DNA of 64,000 nucleotides from Actinomycetota bacterium (GTDB lineage: Bacteria > Actinomycetota > Acidimicrobiia > Acidimicrobiales > JAJPHD01). Of this stretch, positions 48,855 to 57,011 are shown piece by piece (position 1 is the first letter of the stretch; each line of letters begins with the position of its first letter). A program made the translations under genes and the position numbers. Below the pieces are notes generated by a model. That model was given only the letters and a program-made list of their open reading frames with translations. It was not told the origin of the DNA and ran no database searches. The stretch is from NCBI GenBank assembly GCA_021325455.1, contig JAJPHD010000014.1, forward strand, positions 62,001 to 126,000, read 5' to 3'.

Positions 48855-50597
48855 ATGCGCAGCACCATGCAGGATGGCCCGCTCACGATCGCCGGGATCC
48901 TCCGCCACGGCATGGCCGTCTTCCCCGACAGCGAGGTGTTGACCTTCGAGGGGCCAGGCGAAGCCGGGCCCGGCAGCCCGGGAAGGGCGCCGGGCACCCC
49001 GGGGACGGCGCCGAGCGCCCCGCTGAGCTCGCCGGGCACCCCGGGGACGGCGCCGAGCGCCCCGGGCAACACGAGGAGGGCGACCTTCACCGAGGTGGGG
49101 GAGAGGGCGGGACGCCTGGCCACCGCATTAGCCGGACTGGGTGTGGGGCCAGGAGACCGGGTGGGGACGTTCTGCTTCAATCACCAGGAGCACCAGGAGG
49201 CCTACCTGGGCATCCCCGCCATGGGCGCCGTGCTGCACACCCTCAACATCCGGCTCTTCCCCGAGCAGCTGGCCTACATAATCAACCACGCCGCTGATCG
49301 CGTGGTGCTGGTGGACGCCCTGGTCGCCCCCCTCCTCGCCCGGGTCATCGGGGAGTGCAAGTCAGTGGAGCACCTGGTCGTCATCGGGGCCGGGGATGCC
49401 GGAGAAACCTTCCGCCAGGGCGGCTTCACCGGGCCGGTCACCGCCTACGAGGACCTCCTCGCTGGCGCCGACCCGGCCTACCCCTGGCCGGACCTCGACG
49501 AGAGGGATGCCGCCGCCATGTGCTACACCAGCGGCACCACGGGGAACCCCAAGGGCGTCGTGTACAGCCACCGCTCCACCTGGCTGCATGCCCTCATGGG
49601 CACCTCCTCGACCACCCTCGGCATAGGCGAGGCGGACAGGGTGCTGACCATCGTGCCCATGTTCCACGCCAACGCCTGGGGCACGCCCTATGCAGCGTGG
49701 ATGGCCGGCGCCGACCTCATCATGCCCCAGCGGTTCCTGCAGGCCGAGCCCCTGGCCACCATCATCGCCACCCTGCGCCCCACCCTGTCGGCTGGAGTGC
49801 CCAGCATCTGGAACGACCTCCTGCGCTACGGGGAGGACCACGACGTGGACCTGTCATCCCTGCGCCTGGTCACCGGAGGGGGATCAGCCGTGCCCCGCAG
49901 CCTCATAGAGCAGTTCAAGGAGCGGTTCGGGATCACCATGATCCAGGGGTGGGGGATGACCGAGACCAGCCCGGTGTGCGCCGTGGCCTGGCCGTCGAAG
50001 CACACCAGCCCCGAGCGCCGGATCGACGACCAGGTCAAGGCGGGCCGGGTGATCCCGGGGGTGGAGGTACGGGTGGTGGGCCCGGGAGACGAGGTGCTCC
50101 CTGCCGACGGCCGGTCGGTGGGGGAGTTCGAGGTCCGGGGGCCGTGGATCACCGGCTCCTACTACGGAGAGGACGACCCGAGCCGCTTCCACGACGGCTG
50201 GCTGCGGACCGGGGACGTGGGCACCCTCGACCGGCAGGGCTACATGCAGATAACCGACCGCAGCAAGGACGTCATCAAGTCCGGTGGTGAGTGGATCTCC
50301 TCGGTCGACCTGGAGAACGCCATCATGGCCCATCCCGCCGTGTTCGAAGCGGCCGTCATCGGCGTGCCCGACGAGCGCTGGGAGGAGCGCCCCCTGGCCT
50401 GCGTCGTGCTGCACGAGGGCCAACACGTCACCCCCGACGAGCTGCGCCAGTTCCTCGCCGATCGGGTGGCCAAATGGTGGCTGCCCGAACGCTGGGCCTT
50501 CCTGCCCGAGGTGCCCAAGACGAGCGTGGGGAAGTTCGACAAGAAGGTGCTGCGCGCTGGCTACGCGGAGGGCCGTCTGGAGGTGTCCGGCCCCTAG
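48855..50597 (+). CDS. Long-chain fatty-acid--CoA ligase (acyl-CoA synthetase 2)
   Basis: 580 residues. Adenylate-forming enzyme for medium/long-chain acids. Motifs: [63 protein letters not shown], and the catalytic Lys in [16 protein letters not shown] preceded by a perfect AAGGAGGT; the frame's earlier start is not needed. Between residues ~37 and 75 a Gly/Pro/Ser/Ala insertion interrupts the N-terminal strand region, with two copies of [10 protein letters not shown] from a 30-base duplication. The rest is of normal length. Confidence 0.92.
   Translation: MRSTMQDGPLTIAGILRHGMAVFPDSEVLTFEGPGEAGPGSPGRAPGTPGTAPSAPLSSPGTPGTAPSAPGNTRRATFTEVGERAGRLATALAGLGVGPGDRVGTFCFNHQEHQEAYLGIPAMGAVLHTLNIRLFPEQLAYIINHAADRVVLVDALVAPLLARVIGECKSVEHLVVIGAGDAGETFRQGGFTGPVTAYEDLLAGADPAYPWPDLDERDAAAMCYTSGTTGNPKGVVYSHRSTWLHALMGTSSTTLGIGEADRVLTIVPMFHANAWGTPYAAWMAGADLIMPQRFLQAEPLATIIATLRPTLSAGVPSIWNDLLRYGEDHDVDLSSLRLVTGGGSAVPRSLIEQFKERFGITMIQGWGMTETSPVCAVAWPSKHTSPERRIDDQVKAGRVIPGVEVRVVGPGDEVLPADGRSVGEFEVRGPWITGSYYGEDDPSRFHDGWLRTGDVGTLDRQGYMQITDRSKDVIKSGGEWISSVDLENAIMAHPAVFEAAVIGVPDERWEERPLACVVLHEGQHVTPDELRQFLADRVAKWWLPERWAFLPEVPKTSVGKFDKKVLRAGYAEGRLEVSGP
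48993..49064 (+). repeat. 30-base duplication (42-base period) in acyl-CoA synthetase 2
   Basis: Identical 30-mers at 48993-49022 and 49035-49064, in frame, 12 bases apart; each encodes [10 protein letters not shown]. Confidence 0.9.
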
Positions 50598-50658
50598 GCC
50601 TAGCCGTGGAGCCGTCGGCCTCGGGCTGGTACGAGCGGAGGGCCGGTGCCTCATCCCC

Positions 50659-50737
50659 GGCACCGCCACCCGCCCCCGGCACCGCCACCCGCCCCCCGGC
50701 ACCGCCACCCGCCCCCCGGCACCGCCACCCGCCGCCC
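50659..50737. repeat. 19-20-base intergenic tandem repeat, four copies
   Basis: Unit GGCACCGCCACCCGCCCCCC at 50659, 50678, 50698 and 50718 (first copy one base short, last copy with one change). It lies in the 226-base gap between acyl-CoA synthetase 2 and the small helical protein gene. I see no other feature in that gap. Confidence 0.92.
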
Positions 50738-50823
50738 GGCGGCCCCATCCTTGCCGGCGCCGGGGGACCGGGGGAGGGCGGCGGCCTGGCGGGCTGGTGT
50801 GCGCCCGGGCAGACTGGCCCGGC

Positions 50824-51036
50824 GTGGCGGGCGACATCGAAGAGATCCGGGAGAGGCTGGAGGCCATAGCCGAGGAGCTGGCCGATCTGGCCATGGACCG
50901 GCTCCGTGAGGCGGTGAGCGCCGAGGGGGACGAGCCTTCCCGGGCTGCCCAGGAGGAGGAGCGCCGGCTGACCAGGGCGAGGAGGGCGGTGGAGAAGGCC
51001 GTCGCCACCCTCGCCAGGCAGGGTGGAGCCAGCTAG
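50824..51036 (+). CDS. Small helical protein of unknown function
   Basis: 70 residues, nearly all predicted helix with heptads: EEIRERLEAIAEELADLAMDRLREAV, then EERRLTRARRAVEKAVATL. Similar short acidic/basic helical proteins occur in other Actinobacteria beside LOG-family genes; no function known. GTG start without a clear ribosome site; an in-frame extension upstream is repeat-derived and not supported. Converges on the LOG gene through a shared CTAG stop. Confidence 0.6.
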   Translation: MAGDIEEIRERLEAIAEELADLAMDRLREAVSAEGDEPSRAAQEEERRLTRARRAVEKAVATLARQGGAS

Positions 51037-52112
51037 AGGGAGGCCAGGGGAGGAGCGCTCTCCAGCCGGTTCAGGGCGTCTATGAGCTGGCGCAGACGGG
51101 CCTGGCGGGTCTGGTCGAACGTGAGGGCCAACCGGGGCAGGTCGAGGTGGTCGCGCTCCCGGCGCTCGGCCGGCAGGGGAGCGGTGGGACGGATGTCCCC
51201 CCGGCGGCAGAGGTCGGCGAAGTCCCGGTTGAGGGTCCTCAGCTCGGCCTGGGTGGGAGCGGACTTCAGCCGGATGACAAGAAGGCTGCCCACGAAGCGC
51301 CGGGAGTGGTAGTTGCGGTAGAAGCCGCTGATCTCGGCCGCCGCCACGGCCACGTCGTCGGTGATCCGGTAGAGGGCGGGGTCATCGGGCGATATGAGCC
51401 CCCTTGACGCCATCTCCTTGGTCACGAAGCGGTCCCACCCCTGCCAGTAGGTGCCGCCGGGTACGTCCAGGAACACGATGGGGGCGGGCTCGGCCTTGCC
51501 CGTCTGGAGGAGGGTGAGGAGCTCGAAGGCCTCGTCGAGGGTCCCGAAGCCCCCCGGGAGCACGGCGTAGCCATCGGACTCCTTCAAGAGCATGAGCTTG
51601 CGGGTGAAGAAGTACTTCATCTCCACCAGCTTGGGGTCCGAGGCGATGAAGGCATTGGCCCCCTGCTCGAAGGGCAGGCGGATGTTGATGCCGAAGGCCC
51701 TTTCCCGTCCGGCTCCCTCGAGCCCGGCGGCCATGATGCCCGGACCGGCGCCGGTCACCACCATCCAGCCCGCTCGAGCCAGGGTGGCGGCCAGGCGCTT
51801 GGCCTGTCCGTAGAGGGGGTCGGCGGGAAGGGTGCGGGCGGAGCCGAACATGGTGACCTTGGGCACCGAGCGGTAGGGGGCGAACACCCGGAACGCCTCG
51901 GCCATCTCCCTCAGGGCGGCGTTGGTTATCTTGAGGTCCAAGCGGTCGGTGGGCTCCGACGCCAGCCGGACGGCGGTGGTGAGGATCTCGGTGAGCTGGT
52001 CCCTGTTGGCCCGCGCTCCCGCCGCATCAAGCAGCTCCTTCACGAGCCGGTCGAGGTCGGTGCCAGCGCCGCCCCCCCGGCGCCGGCCCGCTACTGGATC
52101 GGCAGGGCTCAC
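51033..52112 (-). CDS. LOG-family nucleotide phosphoribohydrolase (TIGR00730-like)
   Basis: 359 residues. The central Rossmann domain carries VTMFGSARTLPADP, MVVTGAGPGIMAAGLEGA, FFTRKLMLLKESDGYAVLPGGFGTLDEAFELLTLLQTGK, with the PGGFGTLDE catalytic signature of lysine decarboxylase-like (LOG) proteins. These cleave the N-glycosidic bond of nucleoside 5'-monophosphates, including cytokinin forms. It is longer than the usual 200 residues, with about 80 N-terminal and 100 C-terminal helical residues. GTG start overlaps the fbiC stop (GTGA), so it is in the fbiC operon. Confidence 0.86.
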   Translation of the reverse strand: MSPADPVAGRRRGGGAGTDLDRLVKELLDAAGARANRDQLTEILTTAVRLASEPTDRLDLKITNAALREMAEAFRVFAPYRSVPKVTMFGSARTLPADPLYGQAKRLAATLARAGWMVVTGAGPGIMAAGLEGAGRERAFGINIRLPFEQGANAFIASDPKLVEMKYFFTRKLMLLKESDGYAVLPGGFGTLDEAFELLTLLQTGKAEPAPIVFLDVPGGTYWQGWDRFVTKEMASRGLISPDDPALYRITDDVAVAAAEISGFYRNYHSRRFVGSLLVIRLKSAPTQAELRTLNRDFADLCRRGDIRPTAPLPAERRERDHLDLPRLALTFDQTRQARLRQLIDALNRLESAPPLASL

Positions 52113-54424
52113 CCGACCGTCTCCACCCGGCCGTACACCGTGTTCCGCTGCTCCAGCCAGCGCTGGCCGGGCAGTGACGCCACCAGCTCGGCGAAGGTGC
52201 CCCGGTCCATGCGCTGCCCGTGGCTCGCTCCCGCAGCCCGGGAGATGTTCTCGTCCATGAGGGTTCCCCCCAGGTCGTTGGCCCCTGCCCGGAGGAGCTG
52301 GGACGCCCCCGGGAGGCCCATCTTCACCCAGCTGGCCTGCACGTTGTCTATGGAGCCGGCGTAGGCGATACGCCCGACCGCATGCATGAGCAGCGCCTCC
52401 CGGAAGGTGGGCCCCCGGCGGGCCCGGTGCTGCAGGTAGATGGGGGAGGCCATGTGCACGAACGGCAGGGGGACGAACTCGGTGAAGCCCCCTGTCTCGT
52501 CCTGGAGGGCTCTGGTCCTCACCAGGTGCGCCACCCAGTGCCGGGGGCTCTCCACCGCACCGAACATGATCGTGACGTTGGAGCGCAGCCCCACCCGGTG
52601 GGCCGTGCGGTGGGCCTCCAGCCACTCCTCGGTGGTGATCTTGTCCGGGCACAGGACTTGGCGGACGCTGTCGTCGAGGATCTCGGCGGCCGTTCCGGGC
52701 AGGGTCTTGAGGCCGGCCTCGTGGAGGCGCCGCAGGTAGGTCTCCAGTGGCTCGCCCAGGCGGCGGGCACCCTCGGTCACCTCCAGGGCGGTGAAGCCGT
52801 GGATGTGGATCCGCTCCGACGCCGCCCTCACTGCCCTGATCACGTCGAGGTAGTAGTCCCCGTCGAAGCTGGGGTGGATGCCTCCCTGCAGGCACACCTC
52901 GGTGGCCCCGGCCTCCTCGGCCTCGAGCACCCGCCGCGAGATCTCGTCCAGGTCCAGCAGGTAGGGGTCGCCACGCAGGTTGAGGGAGAGCGGGCCCTTG
53001 GAGAAGGCGCAGAACCGGCACTTGAAGGTGCAGATGTTCGTGTAGTTGATGTTGCGGTTGGCGACGAAGGTGACGGCGCCGCCGACGGCCCTGGCCCTCA
53101 GCTCGTCAGCCACCTCGGCGACCGCCCTCACCTCCCTGCCCCTGGCCGCGAAGAGCGTCATCAGCTCGTCCTCCCCGGCCCTCTGGCCGGCCAGGACCCC
53201 TTCGAGCACCTCGGCCACGGGGCCACCTCCGGGGGGCGTGAGGCGAGGGCGGGGTTGCGCCCCCACCGGGGGCTCCTGCGGCAGGAGGTCCGGCGGCTCG
53301 ACCTCCCCCCCCGAGCACCAGGCATGGTCCCTGGCCAGCCCCTCGGCGTCGGACCGGTCCAGCACGGGGAAGCGCATGGCCGGGTCCAGCCATCGCCCGG
53401 GGTCGGCAGCGTAGCGGGGGTGGATGGCGAGGCGAGGGGCCAGGACGAAGCCGGCGGCCTCCGTGGCTTCCTCCAGGACCCGGTGCGTCGGCCAGGGGCG
53501 CTCGGGGTTGACGTGGTCGGGGGTCAGAGGGGAGACGCCGCCCCAGTCGTCTATCCCCGCCGCCAGCAGGCCGGAGAGGTCGGCGGCCAGGTTGGGTGGG
53601 GCTTGCACGTGCACCTCAGGGGGCAGCACCAGGCGGGCGAGCGCCACGGCCCGCAGGTGGTCCTCCTCGGGGCAGGGGGGAGCGGCATGCATGGCCGTGC
53701 CGGGCTTGGGCAGGAAGTTCTGCACGATGACCTCCTGCACGTGTCCCCAGCGGCGGTGGGAGGCGGCGATGGCCTCCAGGGCTGCCAGCCGGTCGGGCTC
53801 GTCTTCCCCGATGCCCACCAGGATGCCGGTCGTGAAGGGGATGGAGAGCCGGCCCGCCTCCTCCAGGGTGGCCAGGCGGCGAGCCGGCACCTTGTCAGGG
53901 CTGCCTCGATGGCAGGCCAGGTCCTCCCGCAGGCTCTCCAGCATCATCCCCTGGCTGGCAGTGACTGGGCGGAGCAGGGCCAGCTCATCGGCGAGGAGGG
54001 CCCCGGCGTTGGCATGGGGCAGCAGCCCGGCCTTGTCCCGCACCAGGGCGCAGGCTTCGGCCAGGTACTCGACGGTGGAGCTCCACCCGTGCTCGAGGAG
54101 CCAGTCCCGGGCCCTCGGGTAGCGCTCCTCCGGACGTTCCCCCAGGGTGAACAGGGCCTCGTGGCAGCCGGCCCGGGAACCGGCTCGGGCGATGGCCAGG
54201 ACCTCGTCGAGGTCGAGGTAGGGGGAGCCCAGGCGGGCCGGGGGCTTGGCGAAGGTGCAGTAGCCGCAACGGTCCCTACAGGCCATGGTGAGGGGTATGA
54301 AGACCTTGGGGGACCACGTGATCCTTCGGCCGTGGGTGGCATCGCGCACCGCCCCGGCGCGGGCTAGCAGCTCCGGCGTCGGGAGGGCCAGCAGCTCGCG
54401 GGCGGAAGGGAGAGACAGCACCAT
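52109..54424 (-). CDS. fbiC: FO synthase FbiC (CofG-CofH fusion)
   Basis: 771 residues; two radical-SAM domains in one chain that join a tyrosine and the 5-amino-6-ribitylaminouracil precursor to make FO, the core of F420. The N-terminal CofG part has CRDRCGYC (residues ~49-56); the CofH part has CTFKCRFC near 460. Other landmarks are LFTLGERPEERYP, GILVGIGEDEPDRL, QNFLPKPGTAMH, CLQGGIHPSFDGDYYLDV and LRAGANDLGGTLMDENISRAAGA. This shows that the organism makes F420, which supports F420 use by the LLM and PPOX proteins in the window. ATG with AAGGTGAGG and TAAGGT upstream. Confidence 0.96.
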   Translation of the reverse strand: MVLSLPSARELLALPTPELLARAGAVRDATHGRRITWSPKVFIPLTMACRDRCGYCTFAKPPARLGSPYLDLDEVLAIARAGSRAGCHEALFTLGERPEERYPRARDWLLEHGWSSTVEYLAEACALVRDKAGLLPHANAGALLADELALLRPVTASQGMMLESLREDLACHRGSPDKVPARRLATLEEAGRLSIPFTTGILVGIGEDEPDRLAALEAIAASHRRWGHVQEVIVQNFLPKPGTAMHAAPPCPEEDHLRAVALARLVLPPEVHVQAPPNLAADLSGLLAAGIDDWGGVSPLTPDHVNPERPWPTHRVLEEATEAAGFVLAPRLAIHPRYAADPGRWLDPAMRFPVLDRSDAEGLARDHAWCSGGEVEPPDLLPQEPPVGAQPRPRLTPPGGGPVAEVLEGVLAGQRAGEDELMTLFAARGREVRAVAEVADELRARAVGGAVTFVANRNINYTNICTFKCRFCAFSKGPLSLNLRGDPYLLDLDEISRRVLEAEEAGATEVCLQGGIHPSFDGDYYLDVIRAVRAASERIHIHGFTALEVTEGARRLGEPLETYLRRLHEAGLKTLPGTAAEILDDSVRQVLCPDKITTEEWLEAHRTAHRVGLRSNVTIMFGAVESPRHWVAHLVRTRALQDETGGFTEFVPLPFVHMASPIYLQHRARRGPTFREALLMHAVGRIAYAGSIDNVQASWVKMGLPGASQLLRAGANDLGGTLMDENISRAAGASHGQRMDRGTFAELVASLPGQRWLEQRNTVYGRVETVG

Positions 54425-54432
54425 GGGGCCTC

Positions 54433-54438
54433 ACCTTA
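54433..54438 (-). promoter_or_regulatory. Predicted -10 (TAAGGT) upstream of fbiC
   Basis: TAAGGT on the minus strand, 8 bases before the ATG at 54424; AAGGTGAGG here could equally be a ribosome site. Confidence 0.35.
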
Positions 54439-54587
54439 ACGACGGTGACGGAGCTAACCGGGGGCTTGGTTGCCCTTCTCGCCTCCAAGGATCCTGCGGA
54501 GCCTCTTGGATGGCTCTAGCGGGGGGCTCTTCGGGGACGCCCGCCCGGGTCGGGGAGCCCGAGGCGGGTGATCCCTGGTCGTCCTTC

Positions 54588-54600
54588 AGGGGATGCCCCT
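54588..54600. promoter_or_regulatory. Small inverted repeat in the selenoprotein promoter
   Basis: AGGGG-ATG-CCCCT, ending 3 bases before the TAGCCT -10 hexamer. In the spacer of the presumed promoter, so a repressor site is possible. Confidence 0.35.
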
Positions 54601-54603
54601 CGG

Positions 54604-54609
54604 TAGCCT
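54604..54609 (+). promoter_or_regulatory. Predicted -10 (TAGCCT), leaderless promoter of the AhpD-like selenoprotein
   Basis: TAGCCT, 7 bases before the ATG at 54617. Supports 54617 as the start and an independent transcript. Confidence 0.5.
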
Positions 54610-54616
54610 GAAGGTG

Positions 54617-55078
54617 ATGGAACCCAGGCTCCACTTCCGGCGAGCTGACCCGGCGGCGGTCGACTCCTTGATGAAACTCCAGGATTACGTGCGGTCGAGC
54701 GGGCTGGACCCGTCCCTGGTGCAACTGGTTGACATCCGGGCCTCCCAGATCAACCGGTGCGGCTACTGACTGGACATGCACACCAAGGACGCCCGGGAGG
54801 CGTCCGAGAGCGAGGAGCGCATCTTCCTTCTCGACGCCTGGCGCGAGACCCCCTTCTACACCGAGGCGGAGAGGGTGGCTCTCGAGCTGACGGAGGCCAT
54901 CACCTTGATCTCGCACGACGGGGTCCCGGCCGAGCTGTACGAGAGAGCGGTGGGGCTTTTCGGGGAGCAGCAGTTCGCGGCCCTGGTCATGGCCATAGTC
55001 ACCATCAACGCCTGGAACCGGGTCAACATCGCCGCGGGCAACGTGGCCGGCCGCTACCGGCCCAAGGGCCACCGCTGA
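54617..55078 (+). CDS. AhpD-like (carboxymuconolactone decarboxylase family) candidate selenoprotein, TGA read as Sec51
   Basis: 153 residues if the TGA at 54767-54769 is read as selenocysteine. The frame is the same on both sides, and the family pattern runs straight through it: LVDIRASQIN then C48-G-Y-U51-L-D-M-H55, TKDARE, ERIFLLDAWRETPFYTEAERVALELTEAIT, and VMAIVTINAWNRVNIA. In AhpD-like proteins this site is C-x-x-C-x3-H; here only the second Cys is TGA, and the His is kept. The glutamate 12 residues before the first Cys in AhpD is Gln36 here. A SECIS-like hairpin follows. The ATG at 54776 after the TGA has no ribosome site. Likely a thiol/selenol peroxidase or disulfide reductase. Alternative: a nonsense mutation at just this codon, which I think less likely. 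Confidence 0.8.
54767..54805 (+). promoter_or_regulatory. Sec codon TGA and candidate bacterial SECIS hairpin
   Basis: TGA at 54767-54769 is followed by a perfect 7-base stem, GGACGCC (54787-54793) with GGCGTCC (54799-54805), and a 5-base loop CGGGA. The first loop G is 25 bases after the TGA. Known bacterial SECIS elements have a short apical loop with a G among its first two bases, about 16-37 bases from the UGA. This fits; a bulged base in the stem, as in fdhF, is not obvious. Confidence 0.65.
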
Positions 55079-55098
55079 GGTCGGGGGCCTCCTAGGCC

Positions 55099-56112
55099 AT
55101 GAGTCGGGCCGGGGGTCGGATGGGGCGGGGGGAGCCCGAGGTCATGGGCGGGGCCACTCCCGCCCCGCCGGGCGGGGCCACTCCCGCCCCGCCGGACGGC
55201 ACCGAGGCGACCATGCCGCCCGGGCCGCGGGCTGGGGGGGACCAGCGTCACCTCTCGGTCGCCTTGGGGCTCATCGTGGGCTTCATGGGTCTGGAGGTGG
55301 GGGTGGCAGCCGTCTCGGGCTCGCTCGCCCTGCTGAGCGACGCCGGCCACATGCTCGCCGATGCCGGCGCCCTGGCCGGTTCCATCTGGGCCCTCCGCCT
55401 AGCGGCCCGTCCCGCCAGCGGGGCATGGTCCTTCGGCCTCAAGCGGGCCGAGATCCTCTCGTCCGCCGCCAACGGGGTCACCCTCCTCGTGGTAGGGATG
55501 CTGGTCCTGGTCGAGGCGGTCAGGCGGCTGATCCACCCACCCCCGGTCCAGGGCCTGCCCGTGCTGTTGGTGGCCGTGGCCGGCATCGCGGTCAACCTGG
55601 GGGCCACCTGGGTCGTGTCCCGGGCCAGCCGCCGTTCCCTCAACGTGAAGGGTGCCTTCCAGCACCTACTCACTGACCTCTACGCCTTCGTGGGCACCGC
55701 CGTCGCCGGCGGGGTTATCTACGCCACCGGCGTCCGCCGGGCGGACCCTGCCGCTTCGCTCCTGGTCGTCCTCCTCATGTTCCGGGCCGCATGGGACCTG
55801 TTGGGTGCCTCGGGCCGGATCCTGCTCCAGGGCACTCCGGAGGACATCGACCTGGAGGAGGTCCGCCGGCACATCGCCGAGGTGAGCGAGGTGGTATCGG
55901 TCCATGACCTGCACGCCTGGACCCTCACCTCGTCGCTTCCGGTGCTCTCCGCCCACGTGGTGGTGGAGGAGGGCTGCCTGGCGGACGGGAGGGCAGCCCG
56001 GGTCCTCGACCACCTGCAGGCCTGCCTGGCCGGGCATTTCGACGTCGAGCACTCCACCTTCCAGCTGGAGCCGGCCAGCCACGTGTCCCACGAGCGTGGC
56101 ACTCACGCCTGA
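55099..56112 (+). CDS. Cation diffusion facilitator (CzcD/ZitB-like zinc exporter)
   Basis: 337 residues; proton-driven efflux of Zn2+ or a similar divalent metal. Six transmembrane helices and a cytoplasmic domain. Metal-site residues: HxxxD in LLSDAGHMLADAGA (helix 2) and HLLTDLYAFVG (helix 5). The C-terminal domain has TPEDIDLEEVRRHIAEV, VHDLHAWTLTS and LSAHVVVEEG, typical of CDF members. The start is uncertain: ATG 55099, or ATG 55144 with GGGGGAG before it. The extra residues include two units of GGATPAPP from a 24-base repeat. It follows the candidate selenoprotein by 20 bases, so may be co-transcribed. Confidence 0.87.
   Translation: MSRAGGRMGRGEPEVMGGATPAPPGGATPAPPDGTEATMPPGPRAGGDQRHLSVALGLIVGFMGLEVGVAAVSGSLALLSDAGHMLADAGALAGSIWALRLAARPASGAWSFGLKRAEILSSAANGVTLLVVGMLVLVEAVRRLIHPPPVQGLPVLLVAVAGIAVNLGATWVVSRASRRSLNVKGAFQHLLTDLYAFVGTAVAGGVIYATGVRRADPAASLLVVLLMFRAAWDLLGASGRILLQGTPEDIDLEEVRRHIAEVSEVVSVHDLHAWTLTSSLPVLSAHVVVEEGCLADGRAARVLDHLQACLAGHFDVEHSTFQLEPASHVSHERGTHA
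55146..55193 (+). repeat. 24-base tandem repeat, two identical copies, at the CDF N-terminus
   Basis: Units 55146-55169 and 55170-55193, perfect copies, encoding GGATPAPP twice. Confidence 0.92.
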
Positions 56113-56194
56113 CGGGTGATCGGTACGCCCAGGTCCCCACGGGCTTGGCCTCGGTCTCCGCCCGCACTCCCGTCGCGGGCTGCCCCGGGGGCGC

Positions 56195-56863
56195 CTACCC
56201 CTCGCCCAGCGCCTCCCGGTCGACGAGCCAGATGATGCGCTCGGCCACCACCCGGGCCGCAGGCAGGTCGGCTCCCTCCATCACCTGACGCAAGGCCTGG
56301 GCCCTGGACCGCCCGCTCACGGTGAACAGGATGAGGTGGGCCCGAGCCAGCCCGGAGAAGGTGAGGGTCATCCGCTCGTGGGCGAAGCGCCCGGCGGGGT
56401 CCTGGTTGCGCACGACCAGGCGCCCGGGGTCGGCATCGAGGGCCGGCGAGCCGGGGAACAGCGAGGCGGTGTGGCCGTCAGGGCCCAGGCCCAGGTGGAC
56501 CAGGTCCAGGTGGCCCAGCTCGCCGATCTTCATCTGGTAGGGGTCGGGCCCCTCCTCGCAGCGCATGGGGTGCACAGCGTTGGCGGCTCCCACCCTCTCC
56601 AGCAGCGCCTCCCGTCCCATTCGCTGGTTGGAGTCCGGGTGGTCGCAGGGAACGCAGCGCTCGTCACCCCAGTAGACGTCCACCTCCCACCAGTCGATGC
56701 CCCCGCCGCCGTCGGCCGCCAGGCGCTCGTAGCAGCGCCGGGCCGTGGCACCCCCGCAAAGGGCGAGGGAGAAGGCCTCCTCCGCCCGGTTGCGGAAGGC
56801 CTCCACGACACAGGACGAGAAGGCATCGGGCACGTCGGCGACGACCCGGAGCTCCCCGCGCAT
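56195..56863 (-). CDS. pgl: 6-phosphogluconolactonase
   Basis: 222 residues. Hydrolyses 6-phosphogluconolactone in the oxidative pentose phosphate pathway. NagB/DevB-fold motifs: FSLALCGGATARRCYERLA, VDVYWGDERCVPCDHPDSNQRM, HLDLVHLGLGPDGHTASLFPGSPAL and RMTLTFSGLARAH. It is on the same strand as tkt-tal-zwf-opcA and downstream of opcA, but a 148-base gap and its own TACACT hexamer suggest a separate transcript. Confidence 0.93.
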   Translation of the reverse strand: MRGELRVVADVPDAFSSCVVEAFRNRAEEAFSLALCGGATARRCYERLAADGGGGIDWWEVDVYWGDERCVPCDHPDSNQRMGREALLERVGAANAVHPMRCEEGPDPYQMKIGELGHLDLVHLGLGPDGHTASLFPGSPALDADPGRLVVRNQDPAGRFAHERMTLTFSGLARAHLILFTVSGRSRAQALRQVMEGADLPAARVVAERIIWLVDREALGEG

Positions 56864-56870
56864 TGGAGCG

Positions 56871-56876
56871 AGTGTA
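56871..56876 (-). promoter_or_regulatory. Predicted -10 (TACACT), leaderless promoter of pgl
   Basis: TACACT on the minus strand, 7 bases before the ATG at 56863. Confidence 0.55.
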
Positions 56877-57011
56877 GAGGTCGGCCTCGAGCGCCGCCGG
56901 CAATAACGGGCCGGCCCCCGGCTGTGCTGGCCACCACGGGCTGGCCGGCGGGCGGGAAGTGGCAGAGGCGTCTGCGCCCACCACCTGCGGGACAGCCGCT
57001 TCGTGCTTCCC

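Noticed and set aside
48047-49297. 416-codon plus-strand frame through the repeat region and into acyl-CoA synthetase 2
   Set aside because: It spans an intergenic repeat, an antisense gene (PPOX) and another frame of the synthetase; no homology is seen.
50659-50737. Possible CRISPR array
   Set aside because: The 19-20-base units are directly adjacent with no spacers and no dyad symmetry.
54439-54587. tRNA-Sec (selC) or another RNA next to the candidate selenoprotein
   Set aside because: No cloverleaf, no UCA anticodon loop with flanking stem and no T-arm consensus could be found; only GC-rich inverted bits.
54776-55078. A separate 100-residue gene starting after the TGA
   Set aside because: There is no ribosome site, the frame and family pattern continue from the upstream part, and this piece alone lacks the first redox Cys.
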